Shown piece by piece: positions 17,297-25,710 of a DNA stretch of 64,000 nucleotides. Under the pieces are notes generated by a model that saw nothing but the letters and a program-made list of their open reading frames with translations, made no database searches and was not told where the DNA came from. The first letter of the stretch is position 1, and each line of letters starts with the position of its first letter. The position numbers and the translations under genes were made by a program. The stretch is from Corallincola holothuriorum (GTDB taxonomy: Bacteria; Pseudomonadota; Gammaproteobacteria; Enterobacterales; Neiellaceae): assembly GCF_003336225.1 (NCBI RefSeq), contig NZ_QPID01000005.1, positions 124,001-188,000 of the forward strand, given 5' to 3'.

Positions 17297-17331
17297 CGTG
17301 ACCGGTACAAAGCTGTTCAGCACCGGTCACG
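17297..17331 (-). promoter_or_regulatory. Hairpin in the leader of the yfcC-type gene
   Basis: Ten-base perfect arms, CGTGACCGGT and ACCGGTCACG, around a 15-base loop. It lies 18 bases before the start of the transporter gene (ATG at 17278). No T-tract follows on the minus strand, so it is not a typical terminator; an RNA-stability or attenuation element, or an operator, is possible. Confidence 0.5.
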
Positions 17332-17333
17332 GA

Positions 17334-17353
17334 AACCTGATTGCTCACAGGTT
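17334..17353 (-). terminator. Weak hairpin after the TonB-dependent receptor
   Basis: AACCTG/CAGGTT arms with an eight-base loop, just after the receptor stop (17369) on the minus strand and immediately before the larger hairpin at 17297-17331. A possible partial terminator or 3' mRNA end. Confidence 0.35.
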
Positions 17354-17368
17354 AACACGCCAGTTTGG

Positions 17369-20104
17369 TTAGAATCTTAGCGTGTAGCCGACGGTATAGT
17401 AACGTCCCATTGAGTCGTGATTCACCAGATCCACATTGGCGCCCGAGCCATAAGCCACTGGCGGCTCACGATCAAGCAGGTTATCGACATTAAAGCTGAC
17501 GTAACTCTGCTCCGTGATGTCGTAGCTGAGATAGAGGTCAAATACCGTCCAAGATGGTACTTGGCGACCTTCAGGCACTCCCGATTTATCATGGTCATCG
17601 TCGTAGCTGTGGGTATAGTTGGCGCGAATGGAACCGAGGAACTTCTCATAGCTCCAACGGACACGGGCATTGGCTAACCAACGGGGGTGACGCCAGCCGC
17701 CAGCCAACTCCTCTTCCGGTGTGCCGCTGCTTAACTGCTGTTTAAAGCTGTTGAGGTAAGTCGCATCCAGCATAAAGGTGAAATCACCCCATTCTGTGGT
17801 GCTGAGGCGATAGTCAGACATAATGTCAAAGCCATCGGTTTCTTGGTAACCGAAGTTGACCAGTTCCAAGCGGATCTCTTCGATTTGTGAACCAATGGTA
17901 CCATCGCGAGTGATAATGCCGATTTCGCCGTCTGCGAGTACCTGATCAGGGTCATCAGGGTTGGTGGGAACCTCAGGCACAACGCGGACTTCACCACGAA
18001 GTGCTTGACGGAATAATTCTTCATCGTCGGTACCGACCAGATCTTCATGTTTGTAGTACCAGTAATCGACTTTGAGTGTGAACTCTTCATTGGGACTCCA
18101 GATCACGCCCAGGTCATAGCTATCCGCGGTTTCTGCATCCAGATCGTCGTTGCCATAGATCTCACTCAAGTAGCTGTCATCTTGGTCAAAACCACCACAG
18201 AAGTTGTCTTGAAACTCGCCGGAGCAGGGCAGTTCCCCCGAGCTGAGGGTTGTTTCTGCTCCAACTTGCGCTAATGACGGAGCGCGGAACGATTGTGCCC
18301 ACGAACCGCGAAGCACTAATGAATCCAGTGGTTGGTAACGGAAACCGACTTTTGGGCTCACGTCGCTGCCGAACGACTCATATTCATCAAAGCGCACAGC
18401 CAGTTGCAGGTCTAACTGCTCGGTCACCGGCACGCCAAATTCGCTGTAAACGGCATAGGCCCAGCGGTCGGCATGGGCTTCGGTGGAACCGAAACCAAAT
18501 ACCGGTACTTCGTTGTCGTTATCCGGATCGGCTTTAGCCAGTTCTGATGGATTATCGTCGACTTTTTCTTTGCGATACTCGGCACCAAAAGCGGCCACCA
18601 CATCACCGGCCGGCAATTCAAACAGCTCGCCGCTAACTTTGGCATCAACCACGGTGAGTTCGGATTCACCGTCACGGGGTACGCTGGCGCGCATCAAATC
18701 AGCAATGGCCGGGTCGCCATTTTGTTGCCCGTCAAATACGTTGTACCACAGTCCATCGACATCGGGATCACAGCCTGTCGTGCCATCTGGGCAAAGCTCA
18801 CCGCTGAGTGCTGCTTTGAATTTTTCTACCTCGTAGATCCCCGCAGTGGCTTTCTGTTCGTTGTCGTTTTTGCCCCATAGCACTGAGGTTTCCCAACTCC
18901 AGTCGGCAAACTCGCCCTGCAGGCCACTGACAAAACGATAGTTTTCAGATTTGACTTTCACTGTGCGGGCATCAGGGAAGCGGCCCCAAGCGAAGATCGG
19001 GTAGTCGGGGTCCACGCCGGCATTATCAAAGCGATCTCGCAGCTCCTGTGGCATATCGGGGTAGTCATAGGAGACCGGTGCGTCATCGCCGGAGAACGGC
19101 GCGGGTTCGCTGTTGCTTTTGCTGTCTTTGTGGCTGTACATAAACTCATTGAACCAGCGGACGCCGTTGTCGAAGTTGTAGTCCACTGTGGCAATGGCAC
19201 TGATCGTTTCCATCTCTGGCAGCGTGACGGTATAGGCGTTGCGGTTCAGTTCACAGTATTCACCGAATGAACCTGTGCCTTGCTGACCTTCCGGGCAGGA
19301 GGCTTCGACGAAGTCTCCTATTTCCGGTACGTCCATCGCCCATAAATCGTTATAGCTGGGGTAGATCCCCTGTTGACTGGGGCGCGGTTCAACGGCCGTC
19401 GCGCTGCGGTCACGGTCATACAATGCGTTGCGTTTAAAGTAATCGACACTGCCCATCGCCTGCCAGCCACCTTCGGCCAAACCATAGGTCAGGTTCAGGT
19501 TCTTTTTGCTGTCATCGCTGTCATCTTCGGAGTCACCGTAGCTTGCGTTTAACTCCAGCCCTTCAAAATCTTTCTTCAGAATAAAGTTAACCACACCGGC
19601 GACCGCATCGGCACCGTAGATTGCCGATGCGCCCGAGGTGAGCACTTCAACACGCTCTACAGCGGCCAGTGGAATACCGTTAACGTCAACAAAGGATTCG
19701 CTGCCATTGGCAAATGAGCTGACGGAAACGCGGCGGCCGTTAATCAGTGTTAGTGTCGATGAGGTGCCGAGGCCGCGCAGCGATATTCCCGCGGCACCGG
19801 CGGGAGAATCGCCCTGTTTTGCCCCCGACAACGCGGTGGAGAAGGTGCCCGCGCCGCCGCCAAATTGCGGGATCTGTTTCAGCAGGTCGATCACAGTGTC
19901 GGCACCTGAGGTGCGGATATCCTCTTCGCTGATGGTGATGACGGGCAGCGCGCCCTCCATGTCGACACCTTTGAGATGCGAGCCTGTGACCTGAATACGC
20001 TCCACATCGGCTTCAGTATCGAGTGTGCTGGTGGCAGGCTCTTCTGCCATTGCTATAGGTGAAAGCAGCAGGCTAATGGCTGCAGAAATAACGGTCTTTT
20101 TCAT
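17369..20104 (-). CDS. TonB-dependent outer-membrane receptor
   Basis: Outer-membrane active transporter powered by TonB. The 911-residue protein has a signal peptide (MKKTVISAAISLLLSPIAMA), then a TonB-box-like DVERIQVTGS, a plug domain at about 25-150 (TLINGRR, VERVEVLTSGASAIYGADAV), and a beta-barrel ending in aromatic Phe (YTVGYTLRF). The barrel loops contain Cys pairs. I set the start at 20104, where MKK begins a clean signal peptide after AGGGG; the open frame extends 36 codons further. Its neighbours yfcC-type and iadA follow on the same strand and the cyanophycinase is divergent, so peptide-type cargo (beta-Asp-Arg or short cyanophycin fragments) is inferred. The plug resembles receptors for peptides and other organic substrates rather than classical siderophore receptors, with moderate certainty. 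Confidence 0.92.
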   Translation of the reverse strand: MKKTVISAAISLLLSPIAMAEEPATSTLDTEADVERIQVTGSHLKGVDMEGALPVITISEEDIRTSGADTVIDLLKQIPQFGGGAGTFSTALSGAKQGDSPAGAAGISLRGLGTSSTLTLINGRRVSVSSFANGSESFVDVNGIPLAAVERVEVLTSGASAIYGADAVAGVVNFILKKDFEGLELNASYGDSEDDSDDSKKNLNLTYGLAEGGWQAMGSVDYFKRNALYDRDRSATAVEPRPSQQGIYPSYNDLWAMDVPEIGDFVEASCPEGQQGTGSFGEYCELNRNAYTVTLPEMETISAIATVDYNFDNGVRWFNEFMYSHKDSKSNSEPAPFSGDDAPVSYDYPDMPQELRDRFDNAGVDPDYPIFAWGRFPDARTVKVKSENYRFVSGLQGEFADWSWETSVLWGKNDNEQKATAGIYEVEKFKAALSGELCPDGTTGCDPDVDGLWYNVFDGQQNGDPAIADLMRASVPRDGESELTVVDAKVSGELFELPAGDVVAAFGAEYRKEKVDDNPSELAKADPDNDNEVPVFGFGSTEAHADRWAYAVYSEFGVPVTEQLDLQLAVRFDEYESFGSDVSPKVGFRYQPLDSLVLRGSWAQSFRAPSLAQVGAETTLSSGELPCSGEFQDNFCGGFDQDDSYLSEIYGNDDLDAETADSYDLGVIWSPNEEFTLKVDYWYYKHEDLVGTDDEELFRQALRGEVRVVPEVPTNPDDPDQVLADGEIGIITRDGTIGSQIEEIRLELVNFGYQETDGFDIMSDYRLSTTEWGDFTFMLDATYLNSFKQQLSSGTPEEELAGGWRHPRWLANARVRWSYEKFLGSIRANYTHSYDDDHDKSGVPEGRQVPSWTVFDLYLSYDITEQSYVSFNVDNLLDREPPVAYGSGANVDLVNHDSMGRYYTVGYTLRF

Positions 20105-20519
20105 GGTGAAACCCCTGGGATTACCCTGTTCGCCGCTGTCGAGCAACCCTATTGGCTGGGCTTTACGATGACCCCGGCGCATGGATAACAAGCGCAGCAG
20201 TGCCAAAGGCAAGACAGGTTCGATGATGTATTAAATGGTTTGGGCTGGAGGCGTCGCGTTACCCGAACACGCCCGAGGCTGCGAAGGGATCGCAGTCAGG
20301 AAGACGTGCTGTTTCTATTCGTCAAACCACTCACTGAGGTAAAAATTCTGATAGTGGTAGTTTGACAGTGATATCGCTTTTTTCAGCATGTCGCTGATAT
20401 CTCCATCAAGGGTCAATCATCAAGCTCCGGTGAGCTTGTTATTAATCAGTAGCAGAAATATTGCGGTCGTGTCAATGGCGTGTTAATGCTGAAAAAGGGC
20501 TAAATAATGGAGATCGTCG
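20105..20519. other. Divergent control region between TonB receptor and cyanophycinase
   Basis: A 415-base spacer that must carry both promoters of the divergon. It holds an imperfect long inverted repeat (GTCAAACCACT at 20321-20331 against AGTGGTAGTTTGAC at 20353-20366, two extra bases in one arm) and a perfect hairpin CAAGCTC-CGGT-GAGCTTG (20421-20438). The first could be a regulator site. I could not place promoters with confidence. Confidence 0.5.
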
Positions 20520-22424
20520 ATGAAGTCGTTATGGTTGCTGGTTTTTTTTGGTGGGCTGACCTGTTCATCTTTTTTGGCTCAAGGGACAACGTCTGTTGAC
20601 CCACAACGGGTGCCTTATCGTTTGCTGCTGGCGGGTGGCGGATTGGCAACTTGCAGCTCTATGGCATTGAAAAATTGCACTGAAGAGGGCAAGCAGATAC
20701 TGGCTACAGTGCCAGGTAAAACCACCCTGCTGTATCGTTTGTCACAAGCAAAATTGGCGCGTCTGTCGCAAGCCCCTTGGTGGCAGCCAGAGCGCGCGAT
20801 ATTGCGGGATGATTGGCTGGCGCTGCTGAAGCGGGTTTACGCTGTCCATGGAGAAAAAGATTGGCCGAAAACGGCATTTTTAGAATTATTAAAAAGCAGC
20901 GAAATAGAGGTTAATGGTCGTGAAATTGTTGGAAAGTCGTTGTTATCATCGCTAAATGATCAAGAGTGGTTTGGCAGTTTAGACCTGTTAGAGGAAGCGC
21001 AGTTCAGAGGGGGAGAACGCAGCAAAGAGATCGTTGCTCTGAGCTACAACAGAAATCCATTTTCGGTCGAAATCTATCAGCAATTTGTGCAGATGGCCGC
21101 CCAAGTCAGAGTCGCGAAACAATCATTGGCGATGCAGAAAGAGGCGCAGACTGAGCTAGTTCCCCCTAAGATTGGGGTGATTACGGCGTCATCACGGGAT
21201 CCATTTGAGGCGGTTGATTTCTACACTGGAGTGTTCGCGGCTGCGGGAGCGGAAGCGGTATGGGTGCCGATTGATGCTGCGATGTTAGCTACCCGTCGCC
21301 ATGCGGCAATTGTTGACGGTGTTTACGATTGCTCAGAGCTAGATAATAACCGCGAAGTACTACTCAAAAGCTTTGAACGAGAACGCATTTATCCACATTT
21401 AATAGAGCGCCAGAGGGTGATGTGCCAACAAGTTGATCGTGTCAGTCGCTTGTTAAAGAGTTTGGATGGGGTGTTCTTTAATGGCGGCGACCAAAGCCTC
21501 ACCCGCGCCGCTTTGGTCGAGCCTGACGGCAGTGACAGCGAGTGGTTATCGATCATTCGTCAGCAGTATGAAGGTGGCTTGTTGACGGTGGGGGGCACCA
21601 GTGCAGGCACCGCCGTCATGAGCGGGAAGTTGGGCGAAAAAACACCGCCTATGATCAGTAACGGCAGCAGTTATCAGGGGCTTACTGGAGGGGCGATTGC
21701 CGTTTCCGCGCCATCTTCACGCTGTACACCGGAGCAAACCTGTGGTGATGAATTCGCAGGTGAGAAAATGTTGCTGGGGGACAGTCTTACCTATCATGCC
21801 AACGGCGGGTTACGCCTGTTTCCTTGGGGGGTGTTAGATACTCACTTCTCTGAGCGTGGGCGACAGGGGCGGTTAATGAAGTTGGCTGTAGATACTGATA
21901 CCCGATTTGGTTTCGGTGTTGATGAAGCCACCGCCTTGCAGGTCGCGGGACCAGAATATTCTGCGGATAGAAGTACGGTTTTTCGGGTGATTGGTCAGGG
22001 CGGGGTCTATCTGATTGACACACACGATACGCAGATCATAGACACGCCGAAAGGGAAGAAGCTGAAGGGTGTGATTAGCCATTATTTGACGCGTGATGAT
22101 ACGGCGTCGCTATCAACAGTCCAGCAGTTGCAGATACAGTTTGCGTCGTGGAAAAAGCGGCCAGTGGAGCATCAGATGGTCGCGAAGCGGCTGACCAGTG
22201 AAGATCTCCTGGTTGCCGATCATTACAAGAAATTGGCCGAGGCGTTTTGTTATAGTCGCGCCAGTAAGGCTAATGGGCGCAGTTATCGTCGAGATCCCGA
22301 ATGGTGGTTAACACTGAGTAAAACTGAGCAAACACAAATAGCTGTGGCTAAGGTCGATGTGAATGGTGAGCCGCGACATTGGTGTAGTTACCAACATATG
22401 TTGGTGACTTTTGAACCGGGTTAA
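20520..22424 (+). CDS. Secreted cyanophycinase (peptidase S51 family)
   Basis: Serine peptidase that splits cyanophycin, the multi-L-arginyl-poly-L-aspartate polymer, into beta-Asp-Arg dipeptides. Signal peptide at residues 1-22 or so. Core family motifs are present in order: FNGGDQSLTRAAL, the nucleophile elbow GGTSAGTAVMSG with Ser361, LLGDSLTYHANGG, DTHFSERGRQGRL, and FGFGVDEATAL. The 634-residue length is far above the 270 or so of cyanobacterial CphB: a region of about 180 residues (about 40-215) precedes the core strand PKIGVITAS, and there is a C-terminal extension. ATG 20520 has GGAGAT seven bases upstream. Divergent from the TonB receptor, transporter and dipeptidase genes. The export signal argues for use of external polymer. 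Confidence 0.9.
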   Translation: MKSLWLLVFFGGLTCSSFLAQGTTSVDPQRVPYRLLLAGGGLATCSSMALKNCTEEGKQILATVPGKTTLLYRLSQAKLARLSQAPWWQPERAILRDDWLALLKRVYAVHGEKDWPKTAFLELLKSSEIEVNGREIVGKSLLSSLNDQEWFGSLDLLEEAQFRGGERSKEIVALSYNRNPFSVEIYQQFVQMAAQVRVAKQSLAMQKEAQTELVPPKIGVITASSRDPFEAVDFYTGVFAAAGAEAVWVPIDAAMLATRRHAAIVDGVYDCSELDNNREVLLKSFERERIYPHLIERQRVMCQQVDRVSRLLKSLDGVFFNGGDQSLTRAALVEPDGSDSEWLSIIRQQYEGGLLTVGGTSAGTAVMSGKLGEKTPPMISNGSSYQGLTGGAIAVSAPSSRCTPEQTCGDEFAGEKMLLGDSLTYHANGGLRLFPWGVLDTHFSERGRQGRLMKLAVDTDTRFGFGVDEATALQVAGPEYSADRSTVFRVIGQGGVYLIDTHDTQIIDTPKGKKLKGVISHYLTRDDTASLSTVQQLQIQFASWKKRPVEHQMVAKRLTSEDLLVADHYKKLAEAFCYSRASKANGRSYRRDPEWWLTLSKTEQTQIAVAKVDVNGEPRHWCSYQHMLVTFEPG

Positions 22425-22521
22425 CCAATCGTTGAGGAGGGATTGCTGTCAAAGTCTTCGATGTAAGGGGCAGAACGACGTTTTTCATGCTGGAAGTCGA
22501 GTTTAAACGGCTGTTTGAAAG

Positions 22522-22550
22522 TTCACTCTTCAACCAAAACTCTATATACT
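22522..22550 (+). promoter_or_regulatory. Probable acnB promoter
   Basis: TTCACT (22522-22527) and TATACT (22545-22550) with a 17-base spacer, about 90 bases before the acnB start. Confidence 0.45.
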
Positions 22551-22638
22551 GCCCGCACCCCATAAGAGGGAAAAATAACAAAACCGTCAGGGATTGTTGC
22601 TGCAACTAGCAACTTAAAGCTAACAAGAGGAACTCACC

Positions 22639-25233
22639 GTGTTAGAAGCCTACCGTAAACACGTTGAAGAGCGAGCTGCTCAAGGCGTTGTTCCCAAGCC
22701 ACTGAATGCTGAACAAACAGCACAGTTGGTTGAATTACTAAAGAATCCACCTGCAGGTGAAGATGCAATTTTACTGGACCTGCTGGAAAACCGTATCCCC
22801 CCAGGTGTTGATGAAGCGGCGTATGTAAAAGCCGGTTTTCTAGCTGCCGTCGCTAAAGGCGAAGTTAGCTCTCCTATTGTTGATGCCGAGAAAGCAACCC
22901 ACCTGCTAGGTACCATGCAGGGTGGTTATAACGTACAACCGTTAGTTGATCTGTTGGATGTCGATGCACTGGCTCCGCTGGCTGCCACGGCGTTGTCTCA
23001 CACTTTATTGGTGTTTGATGCGTTCTACGACGTGGAAGAGAAAGCCAAAGCAGGCAATGCTTTCGCGAAGCAGGTGATGGAGTCTTGGGCAGATGCTGAG
23101 TGGTATTTGAGCAAGCCAGAAGTCCCTGAGTCTGCGAAGCTAACTGTATTTAAAGTTACCGGCGAAACTAATACCGATGACCTGTCTCCGGCCCCTGATG
23201 CATGGAGCCGTCCTGATATCCCTCTGCACGCGTTAGCTATGCTGAAAAACGCCCGTGAAGGGATCAACCCTGATGAGCCAGGTAGCATCGGCCCAATGAA
23301 GCAGATTGAAGCGCTTCAGGCTAAAGGTAATCCTTTAGTTTATGTGGGTGATGTTGTTGGTACAGGCTCAAGCCGTAAGTCAGCCACCAACTCAGTGTTG
23401 TGGTTGATGGGTGACGATATCCCATACGTGCCGAATAAGCGCGGTGGTGGCTTCTGTTTAGGCGGAAAGATTGCGCCTATCTTCTTCAATACCATGGAAG
23501 ATGCAGGTGCATTACCTATCGAGCTGGACGTTTCCAAGTTGGAGATGGGTGACGAGATCGTTATCTATCCTCATGCTGGCAAGGTCGAAAAGAACGGTGA
23601 AGTGGTTTCTGAGTTTGAACTGAAAACCGACGTGCTGCTTGATGAAGTGCGTGCCGGTGGCCGTATTCCATTGATCATTGGCCGTGGTTTAACTGATCGT
23701 GCCCGTGAAGCCCTTGGTTTGCCAGCGTCAGAAGTCTTTAACCGCCCAGCGGTTGTGGCTGATACAGGCAAAGGCTACTCCTTAGCCCAGAAAATGGTGG
23801 GTAAGGCGTGTGGCGTAGACGGTATTCGTCCAGGCCAATACTGCGAACCTAAGATGACCACCGTGGGATCTCAGGACACAACCGGTCCTATGACTCGTGA
23901 TGAGCTAAAAGATCTGGCGTGTTTAGGCTTCTCAGCCGATCTCACCATGCAGTCATTCTGTCACACCTCGGCATATCCTAAGCCGGTGGATGTCACGACT
24001 CATCATACCCTGCCTGATTTTATTATGAACCGTGGTGGTGTCGCACTGCGTCCAGGTGATGGCGTGATCCACAGTTGGCTGAACCGTATGTTGCTGCCTG
24101 ATACCGTGGGTACCGGTGGTGACTCTCACACCCGTTTCCCTATCGGTATCTCGTTCCCTGCGGGCTCAGGTTTGGTGGCATTTGCCGCAGCCACTGGCGT
24201 TATGCCGTTGGATATGCCTGAATCAGTCTTGGTTCGTTTCAAAGGTGAGATGCAACCGGGCGTGACGTTGCGTGATTTGGTACATGCCATTCCACTACAG
24301 GCGATCAAAGAGGGTCACCTCACCGTAGAGAAAGCGGGCAAGAAGAATATCTTCTCAGGCCGTATCCTTGAAATTGAAGGCGTTGAATCGCTGACCGTGG
24401 AGCAGGCGTTTGAATTGTCAGATGCTTCTGCGGAGCGTTCTGCTGCGGGCTGTACGATCAAGCTGGGTGAAGATCCGATCATCGAATATCTCAACTCTAA
24501 TATCGTGATGTTGAAGTGGATGATTGCCGAAGGCTACGGTGACCGCCGTACTATTGAGCGTCGTATTAAGGCGATGGAAGCATGGATCGCTGATCCACAG
24601 CTGATGGAAGCCGATGCCGATGCCGATTATGCTGCCGTGATCGAGATCGATCTCAATGAGATCAAAGAGCCTATTCTTTGCTGCCCGAACGACCCTGACG
24701 ATGCGAAGACTTTGTCGGAAGTTGCTGGTGTTGGCATCGATGAAGTGTTTATCGGTTCTTGTATGACCAATATTGGTCACTTCCGTGCGGCTGGTAAGTT
24801 GCTAGAGAAGCATTCCGGTCAACTGCCTACTCGCTTGTGGGTGGCTCCGCCAACCAAGATGGATGCAAGCCAGTTAACAGCTGAAGGTTATTACAGCATT
24901 TACGGTAAAGTTGGTGCGCGTACTGAGTCTCCAGGTTGTTCACTGTGTATGGGTAACCAGGCGCGAGTGGCTGATAATGCCACGGTTGTGTCTACGTCTA
25001 CCCGTAACTTCCCTAACCGTTTAGGTACGGGAGCCAATGTGTATCTGGCGTCAGCTGAGTTAGCCGCCGTGGCTTCTATTATTGGTAAAATCCCAACAGC
25101 AGAAGAGTACGGCGTATACGCGAAATCTATCGATGCGACAGCTGAGGACACTTATCGTTACCTCAACTTCCATCAGATGGAAGAGTACACCAAGAAAGCG
25201 GACGAGGTGATTTTCCAGACCGCTGAAGTGTAG
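22639..25233 (+). CDS. acnB: Aconitate hydratase B
   Basis: Bifunctional aconitase and 2-methylisocitrate dehydratase of the TCA and methylcitrate cycles, with a labile [4Fe-4S] cluster. It starts with GTG 22639 ([16 protein letters not shown], the standard AcnB N-terminus) behind AAGAGGA. Residues 1-160 form the HEAT-like domain specific to AcnB, followed by the swivel domain. The cluster cysteines are in [15 protein letters not shown] and [11 protein letters not shown]. Length of 864 residues is normal. Monocistronic, with its own promoter and a strong terminator. Confidence 0.97.
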   Translation: MLEAYRKHVEERAAQGVVPKPLNAEQTAQLVELLKNPPAGEDAILLDLLENRIPPGVDEAAYVKAGFLAAVAKGEVSSPIVDAEKATHLLGTMQGGYNVQPLVDLLDVDALAPLAATALSHTLLVFDAFYDVEEKAKAGNAFAKQVMESWADAEWYLSKPEVPESAKLTVFKVTGETNTDDLSPAPDAWSRPDIPLHALAMLKNAREGINPDEPGSIGPMKQIEALQAKGNPLVYVGDVVGTGSSRKSATNSVLWLMGDDIPYVPNKRGGGFCLGGKIAPIFFNTMEDAGALPIELDVSKLEMGDEIVIYPHAGKVEKNGEVVSEFELKTDVLLDEVRAGGRIPLIIGRGLTDRAREALGLPASEVFNRPAVVADTGKGYSLAQKMVGKACGVDGIRPGQYCEPKMTTVGSQDTTGPMTRDELKDLACLGFSADLTMQSFCHTSAYPKPVDVTTHHTLPDFIMNRGGVALRPGDGVIHSWLNRMLLPDTVGTGGDSHTRFPIGISFPAGSGLVAFAAATGVMPLDMPESVLVRFKGEMQPGVTLRDLVHAIPLQAIKEGHLTVEKAGKKNIFSGRILEIEGVESLTVEQAFELSDASAERSAAGCTIKLGEDPIIEYLNSNIVMLKWMIAEGYGDRRTIERRIKAMEAWIADPQLMEADADADYAAVIEIDLNEIKEPILCCPNDPDDAKTLSEVAGVGIDEVFIGSCMTNIGHFRAAGKLLEKHSGQLPTRLWVAPPTKMDASQLTAEGYYSIYGKVGARTESPGCSLCMGNQARVADNATVVSTSTRNFPNRLGTGANVYLASAELAAVASIIGKIPTAEEYGVYAKSIDATAEDTYRYLNFHQMEEYTKKADEVIFQTAEV

Positions 25234-25249
25234 TGCTCCACTGCTATTA

Positions 25250-25274
25250 AAAACCCGCTGCGGCGGGTTTTTTT
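25250..25274 (+). terminator. Terminator after acnB
   Basis: AAAACCCGC-TGCG-GCGGGTTTT followed by T residues; a strong, nearly symmetrical stem that may also act for the convergent small gene. Confidence 0.9.
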
Positions 25275-25308
25275 GTTTGTCACTACTCGCTTCGTGAGCT
25301 ATCTAAAG

Positions 25309-25587
25309 CTACTCAGGTGGGCGCTTGTTATACGGGGTGTTTGATTCAGTTAATTGATTAACTGCCATATTGACATCCACCTGATGGCTACGACAAACAT
25401 CGAACGCTAGATTGAACATCGCTTTGCGATCACGATCCAGCGGCTCCTTAAATGCTTTGTTTAGTGCTTGGGTGCAAGCAGCTAAGGCATACTCAGCTTC
25501 TAGTGCAGGTAAGGTGGCATTTGCCGCACTGGAAATTGACCACGCCAATAAAACCAGTCCGACAGTGGGTAACGACAGTTTATTCAC
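25309..25587 (-). CDS. Small secreted hypothetical protein
   Basis: A 92-residue protein with a clear signal peptide (MNKLSLPTVGLVLLAWSISSAANA), giving a mature chain of about 68 residues with two Cys (AACTQALNKAF and FDVCRSHQVD) about 30 residues apart in predicted helices. Such pairs usually form a periplasmic disulfide. I do not recognise the family. It is convergent with acnB, and upstream on the same strand is the large membrane-anchored protein, about 120 bases away. Confidence 0.7.
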   Translation of the reverse strand: MNKLSLPTVGLVLLAWSISSAANATLPALEAEYALAACTQALNKAFKEPLDRDRKAMFNLAFDVCRSHQVDVNMAVNQLTESNTPYNKRPPE

Positions 25588-25710
25588 GATATCACGCTCT
25601 AATTATTTTCTTTGGTCACTTTTCGGTTGATACAACAGCGGCAATCATGGTCCTGAGCCGTTTGTCATGGTGTAGCAGCTATGGTGCGCGGTTGATATCT
25701 TTACGGTTTA

